Source: Halisarca cf. caerulea (Eukaryota > Porifera > Demospongiae > Chondrillida > Halisarcidae). From it: DNA of 64,000 bases. The position numbers were made by a program, and so were the translations under genes. Below, piece after piece: positions 47,531-59,900 of this stretch (positions are counted from its first letter, which is position 1; each line of letters begins with the position of its first letter). The notes beneath the pieces are model-generated. The model worked only from the letters and a program-made list of their open reading frames with translations. It did no database searches and had not been told where the DNA came from. The DNA lies in the NCBI GenBank assembly GCA_963170055.1, contig CAUJGJ010000444.1:8394118-8458117 (forward strand). Reading direction: 5' to 3'.

Positions 47531-48863
47531 CTGTCTAGTCTTCTACAAATTTGTATGAAAAGGTTGTGTACTAGTATCACCAAGCTTGTCCCAACCAACT
47601 GCAAATTCCAAAAAGGTTGTACAAGTTTGGCAGAACCTTGTGACAACTTGAGGTAGTGACTAGGCCTGAGGCCGTTGTCATTTTCAAATGGGTGGTGTAT
47701 ATATATTAGTGATGAGGACTAGCATGGACAAAGACAACTATACAGACAGATAGTCTGGCAGTGACCCATGCAAGCTGAGTCTGGCATATACATATGAGAC
47801 TTTTTAAAAATTAATGCTTCACTTATCTTGCCGATTCAATTATTAGTGTTTAATGTCCTGCATTATGTCCCAAAACCAACCACCTGGTGACGTCGACTGC
47901 AACTGCATCGCCTGATCCCTGTAACCGCATACTGTACCTGGTTCCGCTGCCTGCCTTGGATGAGATAAGGCATAAGTTCCTTGCAGCTTTTAGCCCCAGA
48001 GTGCTTTAAAGCTGGTGGAAGGCCAGGGTATGCGGTATCAGCTAAGCCCCTTACTTGCTCAGGAAAGGGGGGGAGACTACACTACGCGATTGACTCCCCT
48101 GAATGATGTCCTTACCCTCATGGGATGAGCACCCAGGCAGATTTGAAGTGTAGTGCTGTCAAAGCGCGGCTATATGGATGACAAGGAATCAGGATGTTGT
48201 TAATGCTAATGCTACTGATATGATTCCCGCAATGGGGATCTATCGAAGAACCTATCCACTTGATTTCTCTATAACATCCGAGTAGATTAATAGTGTATTA
48301 CCCTTGACATCATTCCTAGGGATATAAATCCGCATGCTTTGGGGGATGAAATGGAAACCCATTACCATACCGCATACCCTTGGAGCCTGATCACATGCAT
48401 CGACGCTGCCGATGGAGAAGTGGTGCCACCTCAGGGCTAGGCAGGGAACCAGATGCCCACACATAACTGGGTAGAATAGTTGCACTTTTGGCACAGGCCA
48501 TCTGTGAGAGAGAAGGACTAAAGAGACCATGCATGTAACTGACAATGTGACGGGTATGAATATACAGGGTGATGGACACATGTATAGTGGTACCTTGGGT
48601 GCATGAATTGGTAGTGCCACCCCCTGGGGCTGGGAGGGTGGGAGTCTTTTTTACAATGTCAAAGGGATGTTGTTATGGACGCTGAAACAAGGGCTGCATA
48701 TGGCTGGCGAGCATTGATGTACGAGGTTCGCGCGTCATTTGCGGGTGGCCCCGCGTGATGATATGCATGTATGCCATTAAGCGCCCTGGCTGCGTCTAAC
48801 ACCATACTACGTATAATTGTGGCTGACCCCAATAAGGGGTTAGGAGTTTTTAATTTTGCTTAA
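47531..48863. other. GC-richer unique stretch without a recognised feature
   Basis: The segment 47870-48800 has a higher GC content than its neighbours but shows no recognisable protein domain, rRNA or tRNA. A B-box-like GAGGTTCGCGCG occurs near 48723 without a matching A box. Confidence 0.3.
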
Positions 48864-48865
48864 TA

Positions 48866-50825
48866 CAGTGAAATCTCATTAATTCAAATCCTTATTATTC
48901 GAATATTCGACTTAATTCGAACAGTGTCAAATGTACCATTCCAAATGTATGAATTTCCGCATCTATAATTCGAAGTAGTGTGACGTCATAAGGGATAATT
49001 CGAACCCCTTACATCACCTTCACACTTCAGCTGTAAGGCTGGAGCTCTAGAAAAATGGCAGCTGCCAAACCTAAAACGAAGCGTTTTGGTTCTACTTACC
49101 AATCGAAATCCTATGAAGAGAAGTACAAAGCCATCAAAGACGTTGATAACGGTATTAAAAAGTCTGTTGTTGCCAATAACCTGGGAATTCCTTTGAATAC
49201 GCTTTCAACATGGTTGAAGAATCGTGGAAAGATTGAGGAGGCTGTATCACAAAATGCAGTCGTCGATCAGCGCAAACGACGAAGAACAGGTCAGTTCGAA
49301 GATGTAGAAGAAGCACTGGTACACTGGTTCCGAGACGCTCGTAAGAACAATGTGCCAATCAGTGGTCCACTCGTTTGCTGTAAAGCGGCACAGTTTTCTG
49401 AGAGCCTGCAGGTCACTGACTTCAAATGTTCAGTCGGATGGCTGAATCGCTTCAAGGCAAGACATGGGATATTCTTTAGGAAGATTTCAGGGGAAGAGAA
49501 AGCGGTTAATGTTGCTGATGTCCAATCATGGAAGGACACAGTATTGAAGAGTATCCTGGAGCGCTATAGGCCTCAGAACATTTATAATGCAGATGAAGGT
49601 GCTTTATTTTACCGAATGATGCCCAGTAGGTCACTAATTGAGAAAGGAGATTCGTGTAATGGTGCAAAACAAAGTAAGGAGCGTCTAACCATTTTGGTTG
49701 GTTGCAGCATGAACGGTGAGCGTCTTCCATTGCTGGTCATGGGGAAAAGTAAAGCACCAAGGTGCTTTCGTGGGATAACAAATTTGCCCACAGAGTATAA
49801 CAACAGCAAGAAAGCATGGATGACAATGAATATTTTTGAAGAATGGGTTCGCAAGCTGGATAAGAAGATGAAACGTGAGGGAAGAAAAGTTTGTTTGGTT
49901 CTGGACAACTGCACTGCCCATTCACAGCCCAGAGGATTGAATCACATAGAGTTTATATTTCTACCTCCTAACACCACAGCCAAATCCCAGCCCTGCGACC
50001 AAGGGATTATTCATTGTCTAAAGGTGTACTATCGTAAAAAGCTAATGGAAAGAATAATTTGTGCTATTGATGCAGGAAAGAGATTGGAGGCCGGATGTGC
50101 AAATAAATGTTTTAGATGCTCTGAGGATTATTCAGGATGCAAGGTGCCATGTTTCAAGTGACACCATACGAAATTGCTTCCGACACTGTGGTTTTTCCAG
50201 TGAAGTCAACCCAGATTTATCCGAGGAACCAGCTGCAGCAGAAGTAGAGTCATTCCTTGGAACGTTTGCAGATTTGCAGGATTGTAACGTTATTGATGAA
50301 GAAATTGATCCTGAAGACTTTCTACACGTTGATGAAGATGAACCAACCTCTGCAATATCCACAGATGAAGAAATTGTTGAGTGTATCAGGAACAAGACCA
50401 CTGAGAGTGATGATGAAGAGAACAGTGATGATGAAGTCTCCATCCACCAGCCACCCATCCCTAAAGAGGAAGCACTTTTGTGTATTCAAAAGTTGCAGGC
50501 ATACTTCGAACAGTGTGAACCAATGCATGACAGTCGTGAGGATACCTTTGACTACATTTCGAAGCTTCGTCAGCATATCAATATTACATCACCCAAGATG
50601 ACGCAAACAACACTTACTGACTACTTTACTCCACTACTTTAGTGATATATGCCTGTATTATGCATGTTTTAACATATTACAGTAGTTACAAATGTAATGA
50701 GTAATTATACTTACTGTATCATCAGTCGTATTCCACCAAAAGTATGTGTTTGGATAATTAGAAGTAATGGATAATTAGAACTTTTTTCTTGGAAAATTGA
50801 CGTTCTAATTAATGAGATTTCACTG
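48866..50825 (+). mobile_element. Nearly complete Tigger-type pogo element
   Basis: CAGTGAAATCTCATTAATT begins at 48866 and its exact inverse ends at 50825, with TA at 48864-48865 and 50826-50827. Length is 1960 bp and it encloses a single transposase gene. Extended similarity of the ends (ATTCGAA and AATTAGAA motifs) repeats inside both flanks. Confidence 0.92.
49055..50642 (+). pseudogene. Tigger transposase with one frameshift
   Basis: The first part from ATG 49055 has a CENP-B type helix-turn-helix (KKSVVANNLGIPLNTLSTWL), a second Tc5-type HTH (FKCSVGWLNRFKARHGI), and the DDE_1 core with acidic residues in YNADEGALFY, LVLDNCTAHS and SQPCDQGII. At about 50090 the frame changes: the original frame runs into CANKCFRCSEDY and stops at 50161, whereas the expected sequence QINVLDALRIIQDARCHVSS continues in the other frame to 50642, ending in an acidic region and LTDYFTPLL. 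A single extra base near GAGGCCGGATG explains it. The rest is intact, so the element was active recently or the base is an assembly error. Confidence 0.88.
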
Positions 50826-50827
50826 TA

Positions 50828-51549
50828 GCATCATTACGCAGATCACTATTGTTGCCAAACCTTGATTTTTCACATTTCTGTCTCGTTTTCATTACAACTG
50901 CATGGTCACAATCTGCCACGAGTGATTGGCTAAGAGACCAGGAGGGCAAAATATCGAAATTTACCTTTAGCATCTTTTTAAGGACATAGCGATCTTTGTT
51001 TCTAACGTGGGATAGCAGTCCCGGAATTAATTTTTGGATAGTCCGGTCGAGCGTTCAGTTATAATCGAAAGAAGGGATATTGTCTATCCTTGCGCGTGCA
51101 TTCTTGCCACTCGGAAGTGTGACGTCACGTCTATAGTGTGACGTCAACGTATAACCTCTACACAGCTAAAAACGTTCGATACCGGAAACGACGGTAGAAG
51201 CCTACGCATGGTTTCCACGTTGAGAAACATACGGTATACAAGTTGGAATTCTTTCGACTTGTATACTGGGAGAATGAACTGTATTGAAAGCGACTGTAAT
51301 TCCTTCGGTTTGTATACAAGGAGAATTTCTGCATTGAAAACCACTGTAAAAGTCTGCAGATCGCTTTCACTTGAAAAAACTATGGTATACGAGTAGTAAT
51401 TCCTTCAAGTTGTTTACACTGCAAGAATGTTTAATGTCGAGAACGACGGTAAAGCCTACAGGTCGTTTCCACTATGAACATAGATATAAATTTCTACCCG
51501 ATGCCTATAATAAGTTGAGGTTCAGCGCCTCGGAGTCGATCGTGAGAGA
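50828..51549. promoter_or_regulatory. Upstream region of the SHOCT-like gene with paired CRE sites and degenerate repeats
   Basis: Two TGACGTCA octamers lie near 51119 and 51140. From about 51160 to 51480 a degenerate unit of about 60-120 bp repeats, with GACGGTAGAAGCCTAC / GACGGTAAAGCCTAC, TCGTTTCCAC / GGTTTCCAC, and TTCCTTCGGTTTGTATACA / TTCCTTCAAGTTGTTTACA. These could be regulator sites or subterminal repeats of an element. Confidence 0.45.
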
Positions 51550-51996
51550 ATGAATCCACTGGACGAATTGTTTTCTGGAGAAGGTGATGGTCAAACCATA
51601 GATACTGAAACACAAACTATAGACTACTCTGAAACCCTCGCACCCCAACAGCCATCGCTGATTATACCTACCCTTCCCTTTGTAAGTACCAGCAGTCCCC
51701 CTAGTACCAGTAGAAAGCGGAAATGCAGCTTACAGTTGGATTCGACGGAAACAATCGAAAGCCCTGGTCCATCGAATGTAACGGTAACCGTTGTGGATGC
51801 ATGCACCCAGACTGAAGTGTCTGCAGACAGGGAGAGCAATGCTAGGGTAGCAGAGCTTGTAATGGTAAACTTTGCAAGGAAGGTGGGATTGGATGTTGTG
51901 AAACAATTGCACACACTGCTACTTTCTGGGGCAATTTCCCAGCAGGAATTTGAAGAACAGAAGAAGACTATACTGTCTGAACTATTATGCCTTTGA
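51550..51996 (+). CDS. Small protein with SHOCT-like C-terminal helix pair (148 aa)
   Basis: A single open frame from ATG 51550 encodes an acidic, Ser/Thr/Pro-rich N-terminus, a short basic patch (SRKRKC) that may be a nuclear signal, and a C-terminal KQLHTLLLSGAISQQEFEEQ followed by KKTILSEL. The last part fits the SHOCT pattern (L-x2-LL-x-SG-x-IS-x2-EFE-x2-K). SHOCT motifs are oligomerisation or targeting tails best known in bacteria, so convergence is possible. It lies 330 bp from the end of the convergent gene at 52330. Whether it belongs to the neighbouring transposase-type element is open. Confidence 0.5.
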   Translation: MNPLDELFSGEGDGQTIDTETQTIDYSETLAPQQPSLIIPTLPFVSTSSPPSTSRKRKCSLQLDSTETIESPGPSNVTVTVVDACTQTEVSADRESNARVAELVMVNFARKVGLDVVKQLHTLLLSGAISQQEFEEQKKTILSELLCL

Positions 51997-52329
51997 CTCT
52001 GTATTATATAGCATTATAGCCTATATCAATAAATTAAATGCATGCATGTCATTTTTTACAGTAACATGGTTATACCTTACCTTTAGTTAGACTAAGTGTT
52101 ACTAGTAAACGAAAAACAGCTAGATCAAGTATATAGTCACTTTTATTTTAATAAATTAATTATATATATATATTGTAATAATAATTGTTACACAGCAGTT
52201 ACTGTAATGTCATATAAAATTTGATTATAATGAAATAAAAACTAAATAATTGAAAAAAAAGCAAGGATGAGTGCAATTAAATCTAAGACTAACTCAGACT
52301 GTATTAGGAGTAATGTCTAAATGCATGCA
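51997..52329. other. Convergent intergenic gap
   Basis: AT-rich sequence between two converging genes contains AATAAA-type motifs on both strands (for example near 52028 and 52235), consistent with polyadenylation signals. No gene is seen. Confidence 0.4.
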
Positions 52330-54400
52330 TTACTGTTCTGTGTTCCTAGCTGACTGGCCTTGCAACAAAACAGTTGCTAGGGAAGCCCCATACTCAGTGG
52401 GCTCCTCACCCATCCCGTAAAGTGCAGGCTCTTCTTCTGAGTCAGGCAGCTGCACATCCTCCTCCTGTCCTGGGCCGCTGTAACATCTGCATGTGGAATG
52501 CAAAACAATTAACCATGCATGCATAATTATAAATAAACATGACAAGCCACCTTTCATCTTCCAGCATCACTTCTCCCCATTCCTCTTCTGTTGGGTTGGA
52601 GAGATTCTTCTCGGCAACCCAAGCGGAAAACTTTCTGTGGAGATCTGATAACAATTCACTGCTATCAGTCTCCCTGATATACTTCCTCTGCATCAACACA
52701 TGGCATTGCATGAATGATGAATAAATACATGCATGCAACATGCAGTGATACATGCATACTTGCATGCAGTACATGTCTGTGGGACATGCATGCATGCACT
52801 GATCCATACAGCATTGCTGTACAACAAAATTGAGTGCATGCATGGTGGAAGTAGTGCATGCTATGTATACATACTGCATGCATATATATACTACGTGACA
52901 TGAGGTTATAAGATTGCCTGCATGTGCATGCTGCATGCAATAAAGCATGCCATACACTGACTGCATTAGATAAAATTTTAAATTAATGCAATCATACTAA
53001 CCAGTAGTGCCAAGTGGCGTGTATACGTTATCATCTGCTGATGTGGGAGACTGTACTTCTTTAGTACGAGATCAGCCAGGGCATCAAATGGTTTCTTTCC
53101 AAAGACCTATATATATATAATATTATCATTGAAGCACGCATATATGATATGCATGCACATACATGCATTAGAATTAATTTGAGAGTTCATGCATGCACCT
53201 TCCGCCTTTCTTCTCCTTTTAGAGTGATCAGAAAATTGCGGCAATACTTGAGTGCCGCCTCAAACTTATGGCGTTCCCTGGCTGCATTTCTCAGTACCCC
53301 TGATACTACAAGCTGCATGTATATTATCATAATAATGAGCCATAATATTCACTATATAATTGATTATAGTGCTGCATTGAGCGCAAATAGTAATGTGTGT
53401 ATGTATGTACAATGTCATGCACTATATTGTATAATACCTTCAGTTCTCTGTCCTGCACCTGGCGAGTCAAACTTTTGGCAAAGTACTCTGCAACCTTGCA
53501 TTCCAATGGCTTCTGCATGTTGATTATTAAAAGGGAGCTTTCATACATAAGCCTTAATTTCAACCATAATTAATTCTTTGAACTTCCTAAACCATATTTC
53601 GAGCTAATGCTTCTATGTGTCGTCGTTATTGACTTACTGTACCTTACGTATTTAAGGCTTTCTGAATGAAAGATGTTTGGACATATGCCTGACCTGACCT
53701 CTTTATGAGAAGGAAATGACTGATGTACATGCATGCAGGCCGGCTACACCATGCATGCATGCAGACTATAGAGCACAATGTCATATAGATTTGAATAACC
53801 ATATAGTCTCGGACTCATGCAGGGTTAAAGTCCACATGGGTGAACCAATTGGAATTAAGGTATATATATATTACATGACAAGGCCGCAAAGAAAAAGTTT
53901 TGGTCAACTTCAAAGCTGTGTATGAGAATCGGAGTTTCAGCACTGGTAGTATATCGTGTGCAAAAGAGTTAAGACCCTGTTCCATTTTACCCATAGTATT
54001 CCATTCAAGTTACCCCGCTTTTCCCTATATTTGCCACCACCACAAGAGAAGAGTGAAGAAGACCCACTGCAGTCACCAAACAGAACCCGCTGGAAGACCA
54101 GCTAGTGGCTGAAGGGGCCTCTTATCTGAATAAAACTAAAGGAGGGATCAGTTTTGAACATTTTGGTTCCCCAGTGCTACGAAAACCTGTACATACCTGA
54201 TAATTTGACCCCTTGACCTTAAAAGACTCCTCCAGGTTAGATTTCATGAGATCCTTTAGCTCCTCAATAGCAGACTGTAACTGCGTCTGCTTTTGTTCGA
54301 TGCGCTGCAAGCGTTGCTGCATGTCCTGTAGAACCACGGCGCTGGTAGACGCGGTGCCGCTGCTAGTAGCTCTGCTCGAAGAGGAACTTCCAGACGCCAT
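52330..54400 (-). CDS. Coiled-coil accessory gene of the divergent pair near 54.5 kb (6 exons, 263 aa)
   Basis: Exons are 54400-54197, 53512-53438, 53312-53199, 53106-53002, 52687-52551 and 52486-52330, all in phase with GT/AG ends. The N-terminal exon is serine-rich then a heptad-rich coiled coil (LQDMQQRLQRIEQKQTQLQS). Following exons encode KVAEYFAKSLTRQVQDRELK, GVLRNAARERHKFEAALKYC, a FGKKPFDALADLVLKKYSLP helix segment and an acidic tail. No domain is recognised, and the PWRS signature of the A and C accessory genes is absent. It starts 176 bp from the transposase-type gene on the other strand, so a shared promoter and joint function are inferred. Confidence 0.65.
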
Positions 54401-54576
54401 ATTTCGATATATAGCACAAAGAATTATAAGTGAAGCTATGGAAGAACCAAGTCCATACCCGACTTCTATTATTAAAATTAAATTACTGTATTCATACGTA
54501 ACTGTGGCCATCTTGGCATGTAAATGACGTCAGCACGAGTCGTCTGCCAAAGCGCGGGAAATTTGAAAACAACGTA
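54401..54576. promoter_or_regulatory. 176-bp shared promoter with CRE and E2F-type sites
   Basis: Between the two start codons are TGACGTCA (near 54526) and GCGCGGGAAA (near 54554), good matches to CRE and E2F sites. Both would be close to the plus-strand start. Confidence 0.55.
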
Positions 54577-56878
54577 ATGAATTTCGAGGAAGAAGGCACG
54601 CATTGTGTTATCTGCGACCTGTCCTTCCCAACGCAACGACAATATGTTCGTCATCTGTCTTCCAAGCGACACAAGAACATGGAGGAGGTTCACACCCTGT
54701 TGAATGTTCAAGACCAGCATGATTTTCCCGGCAGTAGCCAAACAGAAGATCCCATCCTTACATTAGAAGATTCCACAAGGTTCGAAGAAGTCTCTGATAC
54801 GTTTGATCATATTGTTGCAGTAGAAGAAACGAATACTCCGAGTCCCACGTATGAGCAAGAATTTTGGAGTGATGAGGAAGCCTGTCAATCTCCACAAAAC
54901 AGTGAAGATGGTGTGTATGGAACTGATATAACTTGATTTTACAGTTTATACCTTTAGTACTGTATGATCTGGGTCTCATTATATTCATCTTTTTAGGTGA
55001 TGACCTCCAAGAAGACGTAATGGAACTGTATGAAATTTTGGAGGACACTGAAGCAGTTAGTGAACTTGAAGATTTCAGGCCATTTCAGTCGAGGGACCAT
55101 CTGCTGTTGTATCTTCTTGTACATGGCACCAGGAAGTTTGTGAGTGGCATTAAGGTTATGGTATGGCTCAGTTATACAAAGTATTTTTATGGTCCCTATG
55201 CATAATAATGTTGGGTTCTGGTATCAGTCTAATCCGTGTTTTAACTTTTCAGTCATCCCGTCCATATGTATCCATGTATGTGTATATATATATATGCAGT
55301 GAGACATCAGCCTTATACGAACGCATCTCATTATTTTGCCTATACAGTTTGCAGATAAGACTGGATATTATTATTAGACTAAGTGTAATTTTGGGAACTT
55401 GCTTCTTGGCTCTTGGTTTCATGGTTCTTGGTGTGTTGTGCATGGATGTTGGGAGAATGTCATGTCAACCTGCAGACCTCATGCTTTTGTGTTTTGATAG
55501 TTTGTTTGCAATTGCTTGTAATTCTAACCACTATCCCAACCACTACACCACAAGAATGTAAATGTTTTTATACATCTGTACAAGATTCTCTCTAATCTGA
55601 GAGTTTGAATTTCACAATGCATTAATTAAATTGGAACCTCTCTAATCCAACACACCATGGGCAACAAACAATGTGTCAGATTACAGAGGTTGTTGGAATA
55701 TCATGACTGTCCCCCAGAAGACGGTCAGACTATATAGAGAGAATGTTGGATTATTGCTGGAGGTGTTGGATTACAGAGGTTCCACTGCATGTATTTGCTC
55801 TATAATCTGACAAACAATCTGTCCTTAGCTATAGGATTCGGATTATAGAGGTACCACTGTATTGTGTGTACCCGTACACGTGTGTATGTGTGTGTAAGTG
55901 TGTGTGCGTGTGTTTGTGTGTATGTAATGGATTACTTAATGTCAAATAGACTCAAAAGCATAAAACCTGTGTGTGGTCTTTCAAACACATATTTAAGTGA
56001 CAATTGCATTGGAATAATTAATTCTAGTATATGGCTTCATAGAGTGAAAACTTGCATCGGATTCATGCATACATTACATATCAGTGTAGAGAGATTTATA
56101 TACAAGTCCATGGCCAACTTGTGTTTTTTCCCTCCTATGTATATATATACGTATATGCACAGGGTGACCACTCCTTGAGCTTTTTATGGTATGTGTTGAA
56201 AAGCATGAAGCCAAGTATTCCCTCTCTGCATTCAATAAAGACAATGAAGCTGCCCTTGTCTCTTGAAATACATAAGGTATGCAGGCTTATTTTCTGCAAT
56301 GTATACAGGGGGGGATGGGGCTTGAGGGTGTTCAAATGATTAATAGCTGCAGCTTATGCAATCAGGTACGTAAGGCACTTCTTTTCCAATCCAACCAGCC
56401 TTTCCAGAACTTTATACTCATGCAGCCCGCTATCTGCTATTGCTGGCAATTTAGAGAATTTGTAAAGGGTCAATAGAAAAAATATGGGAGCTATATTATA
56501 CGTAGCTGGTGACCAGCAAAATTGGCTGACCAACTTTTAAAATGTCCTACCAATATACGTACGTATTATCGGGTCAGCCATTAGTCCTAGCTAGTAATTG
56601 CCAAAAACTATTTCTGGCACTGTACTTGCTAAGAAATAAATTAATCCTTATATGCAAACATAGAAAACAATATTACAAGAAGTGTTTGTATACTGCTTGC
56701 TGCATTCATGGATAGTATAGTCATAGACACTATATACTACATGCTGCATTAGGTACCTCCATTTTGTTCTATTGATGATGCTTGATGACCGCATGCACAA
56801 TAATGTATACTGATGCATTGTTTGTACTCAATCATATTATATATATTATCTCTCTCTCTTTCTATATATATATATATA

Positions 56879-56941
<63 letters not shown>

Positions 56942-59900
56942 CTATATATGGCCTGCCAAATTAGAAATTAATGCCTGTCCATTGAGAAATAGAACCCCTT
57001 AATTTTGCAATCGTGCATGCATGCATGCTTCTCTTGCATGGTGACTATCTATATACGTAGTTCATGTCAACTGGAGGTTTGCCATTTTATACAATCCATC
57101 TGATTGATGTATTGAAGCTGCTCTTCCTGATCCCTTCTGTGGTTGAGCAAATGGTCAAGTATCCCGATCATTCGGATTCCATCAAGTGAGTATGACAAAC
57201 TTCCAATGCTCTCATTTCTTGACTAGGATAATACTTGACGTGTAACATTGTTAGGGAGCTTTGGCAAGGTCAACGTTGGTTGCAAGATCCCCTGTACCAT
57301 GCTGCATCTGCAAAGATACATGATGAGGAAATTTATCCTGGAGAGTTTATTGCTTTCAGACACGGAGTATTTGAGCGTGTTATTGCAAAAATTGACATGT
57401 TTTATACCAAGGTACCGTATGACCTATGTATAACATTGTTCTCCCCAGAAATAGTTTCAGGCATGTTGAATATGTATACATGCATGAGTACACCAGATAT
57501 ACATACGTTCATACACATTCGTACGAATGTATATTATGCATGTTTTCCATGCCTTCACCAGGACAAGTGCCTCCTTGCACGTGTCCAGTTGTTTCTTACA
57601 CGCCAGCAGCTCCAACTTGTGGAAAATGTGGAATCTGTGCCCAGATGCTCCATTGACCATGTTTTTGCCTATGGTTTTGAAAGTATTGCCCTCGATTGCA
57701 TTACTGAAATCAAACCATATGTGCCTAGCAAGATATTCTCCAAAGGCACTGGCCAATGGCAAGAATCTACAGTGGTGGGTTGTATATTATACATACTTAG
57801 AGCCATGTATCATAATATTGTACATAACTATTACAATATACATGCATGCATGTATGTGGTATTTACTATTATTGTATATGTAGGAAGAACGGATGAAGTA
57901 CTTGATTGCTCATCCTGTAAAGGAGGTTGCTGAGGGTCGTCCTGTTCGAGTATGCCCCATCATACTGTATTCTGATGACACCAGTGGCAACCGCTCAAAA
58001 AAGTGGAATTGTTTTAATGTCTGGTGCGTCCAATTTGCTAACATGCCAAGAGTGTGGAACTCAAAGTTGCAGAACATTTACTTCATCACTTGTTCCAACA
58101 ACGTCTCCAGTGAGTGTATATATACGTACATAAGCTGTTTGTCAATTTTTATATAATATTATTATGTATTGATCCCACATATATGTAAGCCGTTTTGATC
58201 CCTTGATACATGTAATTTTGTGATTTAGTTTACATGACATTTTCTATCTTGGGACTTTGCAGCACTTGACATGTTTCTCCCTTTGAAGAGTGAACTGCAA
58301 GCTCTTGATCATGGTGTCGTAGTGCATGATGGTGCCTTGCAGACAGACGTTGTAGTTGTTTCCCCAGTATTACTGCTGAAATGTGACCATCCCAGAGCTG
58401 CTGAACTGCTTGGTCACATGGGAGCAAATGCAAATAAATTTTGCAGAGTGTGCATGGTATGTGAGCTTCATGGTTTGCATTATATAGTGTACTTTACGGA
58501 AAACCTGCGTATATTTGTTTTTTCTTTTTATTGCAGACTGATCGTAGAGCCTCACCTCATCTCATTGGCGACAGGAGAACGAAACAAGAGACACTCGAAC
58601 AGATTGCAACTATGTCTTCACTGAATGCAAAGGGGTCATCTGACATGTCAAAATCTGTTGGAATTCGGTCAGTTAAAAGTCCTTTGCTTGACCTATCGTT
58701 TGACCCCTTCAGGTTCGTAGTCTTTCAATAACTTCCCTATTATTTTGGGTGGATTTCATGCTCTTTATATATATGTATATACATGTATGTAGATCAACTC
58801 CAGTTGAAGTTCTCCATACTGTGCTTCTTGGACCATACAAGTACCTCACAGCAAAAGTAATGGCATCATTGAATAAACAGCAGAAAGAAGAAATCTTGGC
58901 AGTACTTGATACTCATGATTATTCCGGGATTACTGGACGAATGTCAAGCAACATCACAACATACAGCAAGTCTTTTGTGGGACGTGATTTCAAGGTTTGG
59001 GCCCAGATTGCACCTTTTGTCTTGAAGAGGATTTTGAGTGATGAAATGCTGAAGCTGTGGATATGTCTCTCTCATGTGAGTGTAACCAGTTACACTGACA
59101 TGTGTATGTGCCTTAATTGTTTAATTAATGCATGTCACCCTATTGCTTATATCCTATAGGTATTCCGGCTATGCTACTCCCACACTGTGAGTTCCAGTGA
59201 GCGACCTAAGTACGAAAGTATGGTGCAAGCATTTGTGCAGCAGATTAGACTGCAAGCTCCGGAAATGCTCCAGAAACTGAAGGTGCATCTACTGTTGCAT
59301 CTTCCAGAGAACTTGTTGGACTATGGGCCCCCATCAGACTACAACACCGAAAGGTATACGTACATGCAGGCCAAGCTATTGCATGGGAGTATGTCATGTT
59401 ATATATGTACGTATGTACCTTCAATCCGTTAATGTTTAGATGTGAATCATTGAATTCTATTCTCCGGAATTTTAATGTACATGGCAACCGGCAAGCCCCG
59501 AGCCGTGACATTGCCACATCTTTTGCCATCATATCATGGCATGTGCCTCTGGATCTGATATTGTGTGAGTCATCTTTGTATGAAACCTACCAGAGTTTCT
59601 GATCTGGATATGATTTAATTCGACACAACTTTGCAGCAGCCTGTCGTGGCTTCATTTCTGTTTGGCAGGCAACCTTCAGAAACTGCCGTAAAGGACATCT
59701 ACACCCATGGGTCCTTAAGAAAGGTACATAGTCCATACAGATACTATTATACATGTTTCTGATCGTGATTAGATGTACCGATATCTTACATGTGCGTATC
59801 TTGATTCCATAGTTTAATGATAAGGAAACAATGGTTGGAAACATTGTTGTTACCTTACCTCGCCCTGGCTTACTACGCGACTACAACATGGATGTCAATT

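Noticed and set aside
47870..48830. Possible structural RNA or tRNA-derived repeat in a GC-rich stretch
   Set aside because: A B-box-like string is present but no A box, cloverleaf or recognisable rRNA core could be found.
52135..52140. AGTCACTTTT as left terminus of the 52.3-60.9 kb element (AGT duplication with 60854)
   Set aside because: Beyond CACT the two ends do not match, and three bases alone are not evidence.
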